A stretch of 64,000 bases of DNA. Source: Diospyros lotus (lineage: Eukaryota; Streptophyta; Magnoliopsida; Ericales; Ebenaceae). The notes under the pieces were generated by a model, which searched no databases, was not told the origin of the DNA, and saw only the letters and a program-made list of their open reading frames with translations. A program made the position numbers and the translations under genes. The DNA lies in NCBI RefSeq assembly GCF_014633365.1, contig NC_068338.1, positions 11,356,616 through 11,420,615 on the forward strand, written 5' to 3'. Positions 33,786 to 45,053 of this stretch are shown in pieces; positions within the stretch are counted from its first letter, which is position 1, and each line of letters starts with the position of its first letter.

Positions 33786-34629
33786 CGCTTCAATGGTTAC
33801 AGTTGTGGACGTGGTGGAGAGGCTTGTGTATGAAGAGTGTGTTGTAGATGGAGACCTGATATGAACTTGTTGTTCTGGCTAACTAGATTTGGGCCCAATT
33901 TGGGTAAGATCTGGGTGAGAAGCTTAAAGCTTCTTTAATGGCAGAAACTTGAAGATAGTGACGGCGGCTACAACGGTAGAAGGCGCAACCGGCGGACAAT
34001 AAGGGAGGAAGGTCAGCGACCGTCGATAGGAGAAGATGGCTGGCGATCAGTTGGCAGAGCAAATCGACGAAGTGCAAGGTGGTGGCATTGATGGCGGTCT
34101 AAGGTCGATCGACGTCTGAACACGAACTGATGAAAGGACGTACCGGATCTAAGAGTCACCGGTTGGGGAGAAAGACATGCACTAAATCTGAGAGTCGTGA
34201 TTGTAGATGCACGAGATGTCGTTGAGAATCGGGTCATCCAGAGAGATATGGGAGACTAGTGTTGGATAGCGGTGGCTGATAGAGTGACCGTTGGTGGTGG
34301 CGTCGACTAGCGGTAGCGGTTGGAACTAAGGGTTTGTCTTGGGGCTCTAATACCATGTGAATAAAATAATGTGTGTATCTCAAAATGAATAATACAGGAG
34401 AATATATATACAAGTATTTTAAGTTAAGAATTAAAAGAAAGTTGAATACCTTGAGAATTAATGAATGTTTGGGTAAACATTCATTCAAGGTTTTGAAGGA
34501 AAAATTGAAGTGAAGATGACTTTGGTACATTCATTCAATATAGTGATACCGGAGTTCTGAAAAATCATTCAAGTATTTAAATGATTTAAAACACGAGCTT
34601 CAAAATAATAAACATATGCTTAAAACTAA

Positions 34630-35620
34630 AAATAGGTTTTTAATCGAGTAATAGTGCTCATTAATCAATTAAAACAACTTTTACTCGAGAAAAACTCAAT
34701 CTTAGTCGAGTAATTATGTTTGGGAAAGTTAGTTATAACTAACTTTCAAACAATACTAGAGTATTGAATGATATTAATCGAGTAAAATATGTTAGGGTTT
34801 GAATTCAAATCAAAGTTAATCAACTAATATATCTGTGTAATCAAGTAACAAATTTCTCAATCGAGTAAGAACATATCTCAGTCGAATAACAAAAAACTTA
34901 TTTGACTAAGTTACTCTTTTAATCAAGTAAGAGCAGAATACTCAAGAGATTAATCGACTATACACTTGTAGTACGAATAAGTGTTGGAATAGCATTAATC
35001 AAGTAACATATATTTTAGTTGAGTAGCTGTATTTCTTAATTGAGTAATAAATTAGGATCAAAATGACAAGTCTTTGTACTTGTATTCTTAATTGACTAAG
35101 AAGTTGTTTTAATTAACATATATTTTAATCAAGTAATAATTCGTGAGCAAAATGTAAAGTCTTTGGCTTGAACTTTTAGTTAACTAAGAAGTTAATATTA
35201 ATCGAGTAACTTTGTTCTAAGTTGAATAACTAAATGTTTTAGTCGAGTAAGAATTATTAGATAGACTGTCAACTTCTGTACTTAAATTATTAATCGATTA
35301 AGAATAAATTTTAATTGAGTAATACTATTATACCTTAATCGAGTATAAAAAATGGTTAATGTAGTAACAAATTTGAATCTACATTTGGTTAAAATGTTAA
35401 TTGACTAAGATATGCTTTTAATCGAATATTATCATTTTGTAGTCGAGTAACAAATATTTTAGTCGAGTAACGACTGATACAGCGGATATTCTTAATCGAG
35501 TAAGATTATTCAGTAGTTAAGTAATGTCTAAACTTAATCGACTAACTCTTAAGGTCACTTGAGTAACCTTTTGTCTCACTTGAGTAACATATATTTTACT
35601 CGACTAATGTTGTATGGAAA
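34630..35620 (+). repeat. Array of AATCGAGTAA-type motifs (about 35 copies)
   Basis: WRTYGAGTAA-like elements recur every 20-35 bases over nearly 1 kb in LTR E, all in the same orientation. They lie upstream of the TATA box near 35850. The counterpart in the opposite orientation is at 3225-3905. Confidence 0.75.
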
Positions 35621-36590
35621 TTCAAATTTATAGCCTGTTATAGACTGCATTAAATGTGCACATTTTTTCATTTCAGACATTCAACTCTTCATTAAATGAT
35701 GTCTAAACAACCTTTCATGAAAGTGATCTATGTTTGAGCTTCAAAATATATTCTATAACTGTTGGAATGGAAAGAAATAGAAAGATCTTGCAGGTCACAG
35801 GTTTCAAAGCTATTATCCTTTGGACAAATCAACAAGTGCATTGAAGAAGCCTAACTATAAATACCCATGGTATGCATGAAGTTGAGGTTAGCAAGTCTGA
35901 TGAAAAAGTTCTCTCAAGGAGAATGAAAAAGAAGAGAGAGAAAAAGAAGAGCTGAACTGAAAGCCAACTTTTATTGTTCACCTATCTTCAAGTCTTCAAG
36001 TTATCGAGAGAGAGTGAAGAGTATTAGAATTATTAGTATAATTAGATATATTGCATATTGTTGTATGTGTTTTTATTTATTTATTTGTTATAACTATGTG
36101 TAATTAGACTAAGCCCATAGACTAAGCCCGTAGGTTATTAGGCCTGTTGTGCCTATTATAAATAACACACTAAGAGACTAATCTCTAAGATTTTTCTCTC
36201 ATAATTGTTTTCTCACATCGTATCAGAGCCACCAGTGAGAAAAACCCTAGTCACCGCTGTGTATAATTTTTCAGCAGCCTAAAAACCCTAGTTTTCTTTC
36301 TTCACGATCACTGTTCATGCTGAAAAAACCCTAGTTGTCTTTCTATTCGTCATTGTTCATGCCGAACATCACTGTCTGATCGTCTTTTGCTGGAATCGAC
36401 CCCACCCTAGGGTTCGCCACCTTCAGGCTGAGTTGTTGCCAGAAAATTGTAGCCACCGGAGCTCCCACGCGCAACCGTCCGACCCCACACGTTGGCGCGT
36501 GAAGGCGCATCCGTTGGTCGTTTTCTCCTGGCTTCTCCAGATCAGCTCGCCTCCCTGCCCTAGGCCTATTCCCAGTGTCAAATCCTCGCT

Positions 36591-37600
36591 ATGTCTAACT
36601 TCAATGACGCAATTTCTGTTAGTGCTACTCCCGCAACCATACATGTTGCCCCTGCTGCCTCTCAGCCCTTTACTATCTCCAATCTCGGAACAACCAATAT
36701 CACCACTGTCAAGTTGATAGGGTCTGCCAATTATCTCTCATGGGCAACCTCTGTCAAAATGTGGTTTAAAGGGCAAAGCCAAGCCGATCATCTTACCACA
36801 AAGGTTGAAAGTGTGCCGGAAGCCAATCGGGCTAGATGGGAACAAGTTGATGCTCAATTATGCAGTCTCCTATGGCAGTCCATTGATCCATCCATCATGC
36901 AGGTCTTTCGGCCATTTGAAACTTGTGTTGATGTGTGGAAGGAAGTTGAAGAATGTTATACGAATGACATCTAGCGTTTGTACACTGTGGTCTCTAATAT
37001 CAAGAATCTAAAGCAAAAGTCATCCATAGAATCTTATTTGGGACAGGTTCGGGCTCTCATACAAGAATTTGATGCTCTTCTTCCCATTACTACAACCAAG
37101 ACTGAACAGGTTGCTCAAAGAGAGAAGTTTTTTATGATTATTGCTCTTTTTGGTCTAAAATCAGAATTTAACGCCATCAAGCATCAAATCTTGACTAGCT
37201 CCACTAATCCTACCATGAGGGACTCTTTTAAAAGGTTTTTGAACATGATCAGTACACATGGTATGTCCTCTTCTTCTCATGTTGTTCCTCCAGCAGAATC
37301 TTCAGCCCTTGTGTCTCAGGCTTCTCACTCAGGAGGAAATAGAGGCTGTAATAATAATCGGACACGTCTACATTGTACATTTTGTAAGAAATTGGGTCAT
37401 CTTGAGGACAGGTGTTGGAAGAGACATGGTCGGCCCGCTACTCCGCCTACATCTTCTACCAGTGCAGCTCATGCATTTCAGAGTGATCCGAGTTCTGTCC
37501 CATTTGCACCGGGTTCACAGTTGATACCTATGTCTGCAGCTGAGTATGATGTCTTTTTGAAGTTTCAGGCCACCCAACAATCTCATCCTGGTAATCCCGT
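36591..37600 (+). pseudogene. Copia H gag
   Basis: ATG at 36591 (MSNFNDAISVSATPA), then VKLIGSANYLSWATSVKMWF, the gag N-terminal domain. A single in-frame TAG at 36972 follows DI, and the frame continues unbroken. The zinc knuckle HCTFCKKLGHLEDRCWKRHG (from about 37370) is complete (CX2CX4HX4C). It is well preserved apart from the stop. Confidence 0.85.
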
Positions 37601-39270
37601 TGCTTGCATTGCTAAAAGCCCATCTCTTGGTCCTTGGATTATAGATTCTTGCGCCACTGATCATATGTGTGGTAATGAACTTCTTTTCTCTTCACTTACT
37701 TATTCTGATACCTTGCCTACAGTTACCCTGGCTGATGGCACCAAAACTGCAGTTAAAAGGATAGGCCAAACCACACCCACTTCATCTTTATCTTTAAATT
37801 CGGTTTTATATGTCCCTGGCAGTCCTTTCAATTTGATTTCAGTTAGCCAGCTTACTGAAACCCTTAACTGCTCAGTCACTTTCACTCCTACCTCTGTTAG
37901 TGTACAGGACCAGGGTACGGGGCGGACAATTGGCGTTGGGCGTGAGTCACAGGGTCACTATCACCTTGCTGTGCTGATGGCTTGCACGAGTGTTGCTTCC
38001 CCAGATCTTCTCCACTTTCGTCTTGGTCATCCCAGCCTCTCCAAATTGAAGAAATTAGTTCATAGTTTGTCATCATTGTCTATTTTTTATTGTGAGTCGT
38101 GTCAACGTGGTAAACACGCACGTAGTTCTTGTTCCATTCGTGTCAATAATAGGGCTGATGCTCCGTTTTCTCTTGTGCACTCTGATGTATGGGGGCCCAA
38201 TTGTGTCAATTATACTCTTGGTTTCTCATATTTTGTTACTTTCATTGATGACTTTTCTCACTGCACTTAGTTGTTTCTCATGAAGAGTCGGTCTGAGTTG
38301 TTTTCTATCTTTAAGACATTCATTGCTGAAATAAAAGCACAGTTTGGAGTTTCTATACGTGCTTTACGTAGTGATAATGCCCCTGAGTACTTTTCTTCTC
38401 AATTTACTACTTTTATGACTACTCATGGCATTCTGCATCAATCTTTTTCTCCTTATACACCTCAACAAAATAGTGTTACCGAGCGTAAAATTCGTCATCT
38501 CATTGAAACTGCATGAACACTACTTTTACATGCCAATCTTCCCACCAAATTCTGGGGAGATGCTGTTCTTACTGCGTGTTATCTGATCAATCGCATGCCA
38601 TCTTCAGTGTTAAATGACAACATTCCTCACGCTCTTTTGTTCCCCTCCCAACCCCTTTATTCTGTTCCCCTTTGTGTATTTGGATGTATCTGTTTTATAC
38701 ATTCCTTTTCATCGGAACAGGATAAACTTGATGCCAAATCCCTCAAGTGTATTTTCCTCGGTTACTCCCGGTTGCAGAAAGGCTATAAGTGTTACTCTCC
38801 TGAGTTGAACTGCATCTTATGTCTACTGATGTCACATTCTTTGAGCAACAGTCATTCTTCTCGGTTGTTCAGCCTGATTCACAGCGTCTTGACCAGTTAT
38901 TGCCTATTCCTTCTCTTTCGTTGCCCTTATCAGATCCGTCTATCTCATCCTCGGTGGACCCTTCACTTTCATCTTCCGGTCCACACTCTCCAACTCCTCC
39001 AGTTCTTACTTATCATCGTCGTCCTCATCCTGCTCCTGGCACCGGCATTCCTCTTGATTGCAACTCTCTTGACTCACTCTCTCCGTCAGTGGTCACTCCT
39101 GCCATGGATCCTCAGCTCGACAGCCTTCCTATTGCACTCCACAAAGGTACACAGTCTACTCGCAATCCACATCTTCTTTATAATTTTTTGTGTTATGCCG
39201 TTTGTCACCTGCTTATAGTGCTTTTGTTTCGAGCCTTTCTTCTATTTCTATTCCTAAAACCACAAGTGAT
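37600..39270 (+). pseudogene. Copia H protease and integrase
   Basis: Protease site WIIDSCATDHMCG (37637 on) has Cys for Gly in the DSGA motif. LNSVLYVPGSPFNLISVSQL follows, then the finger HFRLGHPSLSKL...YCESCQRGKH and the integrase residues HSDVWGP (38179) and RSDNAPEYF (38370), with Glu in TERKIRHL (38477). In-frame stops stand at 38268 (TAG) and 38514 (TGA), and the frame shifts near 38815. The proline/serine-rich linker continues to about 39180. Confidence 0.85.
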
Positions 39271-40790
39271 GCCATGTCCCATCTTGGTTGGCGCTAGGCT
39301 AAGTTAGATGAGATGGGTGCTTTGCATTCTATTGGCACTTGGGATTTGGTGCCTTTGCCACCAGGAAAGACTCCCGTTGGTTGTCGGTGGGTGTTCACCC
39401 CTAAAGTGGGCCCAAACAGACAAGTGGAACGTCTTAAAGCCCGCTTGGTTGCCAAAGGCTTTATACAGATCTATGGGCTGGATTACAGTGATACCTTCTC
39501 TCCAGTTGCTAAAATGGCCTATGTTCGCCTATTTCTCTCTCTATGGCTGCCACGCATCATTGGCCGCTCTATCAATTGGACATTAAAAATGTCTTTCTTC
39601 ACGGTAATTTGCAAGAGGAGGTTTATATGGAGCAACCATCTGGTTTTGTTGCTCAGGGGGAGTCCAATGTAGTCTGCAAACTCAAGAAGTCTCTCTATGG
39701 CCTGAAACAATCTCCACGAGCGTGGTTCGATAGGTTCAGTACTGTGGTTCAAGCCTTTGGTCTCACTCGAAGTGAAGCTGATCATTTAGTTTTCTATTTA
39801 TATTCTTCTTCTTTATGTATCTACCTCGTTGTTTATGTAGATGACATTGTTATCACAGGGAACGATCAGGTTGGTGTACAAAATCTGAAAGAACGTCTCC
39901 ATCAGAACTTTTAGAGTAAAGACCTAGGCAAACTTCGATATTTCTTGGGTATTGAAGTTGCTCAATCAAGAGATGGGATCTCAATCTCTCAGACGAAGTA
40001 TGCACTTGACATCTTAGAAGAAACTGGTGTGGTGAACTGCAAACCGATTGACACCCCAATGGACCCAAATGTCAAACTCTTGCCGGGACAGGGGAAGTCT
40101 TACTCAGATCCTAGAAGGTATAGAAGATTGGTAGGCAAACTGAACTATCTCACGATCACTCGTCCCGACATTGCTTTTGCTGTGAGTGTGGTGAGTCAGT
40201 TTCTCAATTCTCCATGTGATTCTTATTGGGATGCTGTTATCCGGATTCTGAGATATATCAAACGAGCACCAAGTAAAGGGTTACTCTATGAGGATAAGGG
40301 GCACATAGATATTTGTTGTTATGCAGATGCAGATTGGGCCGGCTTTCCTTCTGATCGTCGGTTGACCTCTGGATATTGTGTTTTTGTGGGAGGAAATCTG
40401 ATTTCTTGGAAAAATAAGAAACAAAATGTAGTAGCTAGATCCAGTGCAGAGGCAGAGTATCGGGCTATGGCTAATGCAACTTGTGAGCTCATTTGGCTTA
40501 AGCAACTCTTGGAGGAACTCAAGTTTTGTGAAGTGTCCCCTATGAAGCTTGTTTGTGATAATCAGGCTGCCTTGCACATTGCTTTCAATCCAGTGTTCTA
40601 TGAGCGGACTAAGCATATTGAAATCGACTGTCACTTTATTAGAGAAAAGCTGGTTAAATGTGTTATTATTACAGAATTTGCTAACTCCAGTGATCAATTT
40701 GCCGATGTCTTCACCAAATCTCTAAACGGTCCTCGGATAGAATATATTTGTAACAAGTTTGGTGCATATGATATCTATGCTCTAGTTTGA
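39270..40790 (+). pseudogene. Copia H reverse transcriptase and RNase H
   Basis: Reads [29 protein letters not shown] and [20 protein letters not shown]. After a frameshift near 39540 it continues [20 protein letters not shown] and LYGLKQSPRAWF, with an intact catalytic VYVDDIVITGND (39832). TAG at 39912 interrupts the thumb. The last frame (39945-40790) is open to the normal end: YADADWAGFP, SSAEAEYRAM, CDNQAALHIAFN. It ends IYALV, then TGA and the polypurine tract. Confidence 0.88.
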
Positions 40791-41151
40791 GGGGGAGTAT
40801 TAGAATTATTAGTATAATTAGATATATTGCATATTATTGTATGTGTTTTTATTTATTTATTTGTTATAACTATGTGTAATTAGACTAAGCCCGTAGGTTA
40901 TTAGGCCCGTTGTGCCTATTATAAATAACATACTAAGAGACTAATCTCTAAGGTTTTTCTCTCATAATTGTTTTCTCACAAAGAGCTTTCATTTTCTATC
41001 TTTTATATTCTCTGTGTATTTGTAAAATCCTTCTTGATCTTTCTTTCATATTCTTTTAAGGGTATTTATCTTGCGAGCTTCTGCTCCACTCCTTTGAGAG
41101 TTGTTTACTCTATGAGCTTTAGCTCCATATCTCTCTCTCCCTCAAATTACT

Positions 41152-41352
41152 GTAAAGGTTGTGGCTAAGCATTGTAAAACAGCTATAAAGGTTGTAGTTG
41201 AGCCTTGAAAAAGCTATTGAAAGGTCATAGCCGAGCCTTGTAAAAGCTACTGTAAAGGTTGTAGTTGAGTCTTGAAAAAGCTACTAAAAGGTTATAGTTG
41301 AGCCTTGTAAAAACTATTGTAAAGGTTATAACTGAGCTTTTGAAAGACTACC
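41152..41352 (+). repeat. Tandem repeat of 33-36 bp, six units
   Basis: Units share AAAGGTTRTAGYTGAGCCTT followed by GAAAAAGCTA or close variants. They lie in the transcribed part of LTR E, downstream of its TATA box. Spacers are not unique, so this is not a CRISPR array. Confidence 0.85.
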
Positions 41353-41668
41353 GTTATAGAAGATAATGCTCGCCTCTCTAAACAGGCACTTTGTAGTGGA
41401 TTTGATTAAATCCTCGGCGAGAGGCCAAGGTAGTGGAGTAGGTCAGGTTAAGCCGAACCACTATAAATCTTGTATGTTGTCTATTTCATTACTCTTACAT
41501 TTGATTTTCACATTTCAAGCTCTTTCAGTTTACATTCATAGCATTGTTTTCAAAGGCATAGAACAGTTTTTGTGTAACATTTTCATCAAAATAAAAAGGT
41601 TTGAAACACCCAATTCACCCTCTTGGATGTACACTCCTATATCCCTTTTTAAAGTGGTGTAGTGGAAT

Positions 41669-44230
41669 ATATACCAGGTTGTTGCCTTTCCAACTCAGTT
41701 TTAGAGGCAGATTTAGGTTCAATTTCAGAGTCCAGTTGCAAGAGACGGATTTGTTTAATGGACTGGTCACTGGAAGACTGCTAAAATCAAGAAGAAGCTC
41801 CTTATCTTCCTTATCTTCCCTAGAAACCCTCTCCCCCTGAACAAAAGGACTTTGAACCTGAAAGAAAGGCTCCTTTTCAATAAAGGTGAAATCCATGGAA
41901 GTGAAAAATTCTGCAGTGGTCGGGTGGTAAAACTTGTAGCCTTTTTTGGTGGTTGAGTACCCCACAAACACACATTTTAAAGCCCTTGGATCAAGTTTAC
42001 CCCTGTTGTGAGCATGAATATGAACAAATGAGACACAACCAAACACTTTAGGTGGTAATTTGCAAGAACTATTCATTAAAATCAGGATGAAAGGCAGAAA
42101 GTACATTTATAGGGCCTCGGTATCCTAGCACTCTAGATGGCACTCTGTTTATTAAATATGCTGCCGTTAAATAGCCTCTCCCCTAAAACATTTTGGAACA
42201 TTGTTTTGAAACAATAGTGCTTGAGTAACATTGAGTAGATGCCCCATTTTGTTGGGGGGTATCAATACAAGAGGACTCATGGATAACCCTTTATTTATGG
42301 AAGAAAGATGAGAGAATTCAATTAAAATAATCTCTTGCATTGTTAGGCCTCTTTTGTTAGAAACCCCTAACTGCATACTTATCATTTTGTCAAAAATTGG
42401 AAAAATATTGCTTATCTCAGATCTTTCTTTCATGGAAAAAAACCAGGTTGCTCTAGAGCAAGCATCAATAAAAGACATGAACCTTCTAGCCCCTGATATG
42501 CTATGAATTCTAGGTTGGACCCCAAATGCCGGTATTATCAAAGAAAAGTCCTTGTATTACTTAATGGAAATGACACACAGTAGTGTTTAGCAAGTTCATA
42601 AGTATCACAATGAAGGCTGCTAAGTGCTAACATAGACAGATTGAAGCTCTATCTTTCACATTTTCAAAGTCTCAAAGGCTAGTGTAATATCTTTCTTTGG
42701 TTAAGCATTCCTGGATGATGGGAATAACAAAGCAGAAATTTTGAAATGAGCACGAAATGCCAATATATGACGTTTCTAAAAAGTGATGGAAACATGTTTT
42801 TAGGCAGATTAAAAGGTGGATGTCCAAGGGCGTAAGTGGTGAAGCCAAATCTTGGTGAGGTTGAAAAATTTTGATGAGCAAGAAAGAGATAGCTGGTTGT
42901 CTTTGTCCACATTCATTTCCTCAAGGTAGTAGAGCCCATTTCTGTCCTTAGCAAATCCAATCGTCCTCCCCATAACCTGATCTTGAAAGAAGCAATGTGT
43001 GGAAAAGGAAATTATTTTGCAATTTAAATCCTTGGTGATTTGGTGAATGGATACAAGGTTAGTGGACAACTTTGGAACATGCAATACATTCTTCAAAGAA
43101 AGAGAGGGCGTTAAATTTATTGTTCCTTGGCTAGAACAGTCACGTGTGAGCCATCTGCAACTGTAATTTTTCTATTTCCAGGGCATGGGTTATAGGTAGT
43201 AAATCTGGTTGGGGTATGTGTCATATGGTCAGTAGCTCCTAAGTCTACAATCCGGGAGCTAGAAAGAGGTGAATCCAAGGCACTAAAAGCGTAAGAGACA
43301 GGGCACTTACTTGATTAAGCCAATGAACATGTACTAGAGGGTTTACTAAGGGAATTTAGAAGATTTCTGAGTTTGTCATTTTCTTCTTTCTTGAGTTCTC
43401 CGATTTTGTCACTATTGGAATTGGATTTCTCTTGAAAAGTTCTTCTCCATTTGTGAAGCATGCTTGGCATTGTTGTTGTCCTCTAAAGCCCCCACTCTGA
43501 GTGAGAACTTCAGCTTTCCCATGGAGTTTAAAGTAGTTCTCCCTTGTGTGGCATTGCTTCTTACAATATGTGCACAAGATTCCTTCTCGGTTTAGTGGCT
43601 TAGAGTATTCTTTTTTTTTATTCTCAGGTTTACCCTTCTGCCCTGGGTTATTAACTTTGACTCCATCATCTGGGAACTTTGTAGAGATCATGCGTGAGCC
43701 TTCTACTGGTTGGGAATTGAGCATAACTGTTCTTCGACTTTCCTCAGCATGGACTATTGGAAAAGTCTCATTAAGAGAGGGTAAAGTCTCTTTTCCCAAC
43801 ACCTAAACATGAATCTGATCGAACTCTGCATTTAGACCTGCAAGAAATTCAAAGATTCTTTCCCTTTCTACAAAACTCTTGAGCATCACAATATCGTCAC
43901 TGCAAAAAATTTCATCAGGTTATGGTACTCTGCGACTGAGTGTGTACCTTGCTTAGTAGATGATATTTTAGTCTCGATTTCATAGATTAGAGCAGCATCT
44001 TGCATCTTGGAGTAAGTCTGGCAAACAGCTTCCCATATTGAGCAGTTAGAAACACACAATTCCCATTGATTTCAGGCTGCATTGAATTCCAAAGCCAAGA
44101 CAGAATCATCAAATATTCCTCATCCCGTGCATTAAACTCAACATCTTTGGGGTCTGGACCAGTTTCAATCAAATGACTTAATTTTCCTCTTCCCTTCAAA
44201 AATGTTCTCACAATCTGTGACCATTGTTGA
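41669..44230 (-). pseudogene. Copia A gag, protease and integrase relic
   Basis: Minus-strand pieces in order. Gag: 44211-43987 (FLKGRGKLSHL, WLWNSMQPE) and 43802-43356. Its zinc knuckle CTYCKKQCHTRENYFKLHG has Tyr where the last Cys belongs. Protease follows near 43300-43200 (degenerate). The LHVPKLSTNLVSIHQ block is at 43090-43040. Integrase: FIDACSRATWFF (42470) and VFGCVSFVHIHAHNRGKLDP (from about 42045). Multiple frameshifts separate the pieces. The frame stops at the border of LTR E. Confidence 0.8.
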
Positions 44231-44840
44231 TGGTTTCTTCCGTTCAGTCAATATGAGGAATTAATATTCTGAAGTTCCCTAGTTGACGGATTTGGTGCGA
44301 ACTCTATAGCAAATCCAGAAGGATTTGATGGGTTTTCAGAGGTTTCTGACATTTTCAAGCAAAGAGAAAAATTGGAAGGAGGGTTTTGGCTATGAAGACT
44401 GATAATCAGCAATGAAGGCTGTATCAGAAAAAATCCCAGAGAGCGAAATGCTTTGGTACCATGTGGAGAAAAATAAATCCTTTCTTATTTTTGAATGTGC
44501 TGTACATAGACCATATTTATGCACAAAGGTCTACCTAATTAAGTAGATTCCACCTCTCTATCAGTTCCTAAAAATCTGGGATTCCTAAGAACCAAAAGTC
44601 AACTCATCTAAATAGATATACAATTTCCTAGTTATACATAACTATTCTATAAATAAAAAATAAATTTACAGATCTACAACACTATTCAGTGTGGTCCAAG
44701 AGAAACACATATAAAGTATGGAGAGGCAGAAATCAATAGCAAAGTTTCTGCGCAATTCCTTGAGCAAAAATCAAATGTTTTTGGAACTCTTAATCATTAA
44801 CTCTTTGTCTTTGTAAGGAGGCCAATTATTAATTAAGTAT

Positions 44841-44920
44841 ATCTTTTTCTGTTTGTCACTTTCAGTTCTCATTACATTATATCTTTTTCTGTCTGTCACT
44901 TTCAGTTCTCATTACATGAT
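44841..44920 (+). repeat. 40-bp tandem duplication with acceptor-like sites before exon 4
   Basis: Two copies (44841-44880, 44881-44920) differ at about two bases. Each contains a pyrimidine tract ending TTTCAG. The acceptor used in the gene model (TGTGTTAG, 44926-44933) is 13 bp further on. The duplicated AGs are possible alternative acceptors. Confidence 0.9.
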
Positions 44921-44933
44921 TTACTTGTGTTAG

Positions 44934-45053
44934 AGAACATTTGTTGGGGTTGACTTCTTCAGCATATTTCAAGAGGTATACCTACGAAAAGACGATCCAC
45001 GTGTGAACAACATTGTAAGATTCTCTGATGCAATAGGTGAGCTCAAAGTAGAG
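44934..45053 (+). CDS. PAP12: PAP12-like fibrillin, exon 4
   Basis: Forty codons, phase 0, acceptor gtgttag and donor GAG|GTATGA. It contains TFVGVDFFSIFQEVYLR, DDPRVNNIVRFSDA and IGELKVE. This is the lipocalin-like core of the fibrillin domain and matches the PAP12 type particularly well (the NNIVRFSDAIGELKVE region). The next exon, expected to begin with a short Ala/Ser-rich segment, was not found before 64000, so the protein is incomplete here. Together with exons 1-3 it gives 192 codons of roughly 400 expected for the family member I recall. Confidence 0.9.

Larger units (their letters stand above)
28034..34432 (-). mobile_element. Ty1/copia element F, short LTRs, heavily deleted
   Basis: The left LTR (28034-28142, minus-strand start TGTTAAATAAG) is preceded by the polypurine tract TAAGGGGGAG. 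The right LTR (about 34357-34431) is truncated on its outer side. The primer binding site TGGTATTAGAGC reads leftwards from 34356. The leader (34355 to about 33850) is C-rich, like those of H and J. The reverse transcriptase/RNase H part survives at 28150-29486. Gag to early RT is missing; in its place stand a 48-bp repeat segment (29497-29708) and copia G. Confidence 0.75.
36017..40985 (+). mobile_element. Ty1/copia element H with AAGAG target duplication
   Basis: Element 36022-40980 flanked by AAGAG (36017-36021, 40981-40985). LTRs are 36022-36217 (196 bp) and 40798-40980 (183 bp). They differ by a 13-bp tandem duplication (ACTAAGCCCRTAG) in the 5' copy and about four substitutions. Both LTRs begin TATTAG rather than TGTTAG and end CTCACA. 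The primer site is a near-match (TCGTATCAGAGCC) directly after the 5' LTR, and the purine tract GAGGGGGAG precedes the 3' LTR. It sits inside the leader of LTR E. Confidence 0.92.
27620..41632 (+). mobile_element. Large SIRE-like LTR E (interrupted)
   Basis: Begins TGTGTTGAGTTTGA at 27620, followed by repeated GATGTTTTRATGATGAGAAT. It ends in CACCCAATTCACCCTCTTGG near 41630, both typical of SIRE-type copia LTRs. Its own sequence is 27620-28033, 34432-36021 and 40986-41632. The order is 5' part, AATCGAGTAA array (34630-35620), TATA box ACTATAAATACCC (about 35850), purine-rich leader, and a tandem repeat (41152-41352). Two copia elements interrupt it (F at 28034, H at 36022). No gag or pol of its own is present. 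Exact ends and target duplication could not be fixed. Confidence 0.65.
22209..44686 (-). mobile_element. Ty1/copia retrotransposon A filling intron 3
   Basis: The element spans 22214-44681 with CTATT duplicated on both sides (22209-22213, 44682-44686). LTRs are 22214-22439 (226 bp) and 44462-44681 (220 bp). On the minus strand they begin TGTTGTAGATC and end CTCCACA. The primer binding site TGGTACCAAAG reads leftwards from 44461, and the polypurine tract TTGAGGGGGAC precedes the left LTR. The original copia, about 5 kb, has been opened by two insertions: C plus D (22973-26397) in RNase H, and the large LTR E (about 27620-41632) in the integrase-RT linker. Without A, intron 3 would be about 0.9 kb. 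Confidence 0.92.

Noticed and set aside
36433..36717. Open frame preceding copia H gag
   Set aside because: It is the C-rich leader read in another frame. The gag ATG at 36591 begins the recognisable domain.
41152..41352. CRISPR-like regular repeats
   Set aside because: Units are degenerate and directly adjacent with no unique spacers, and the DNA is plant nuclear. It is an LTR-internal tandem repeat.
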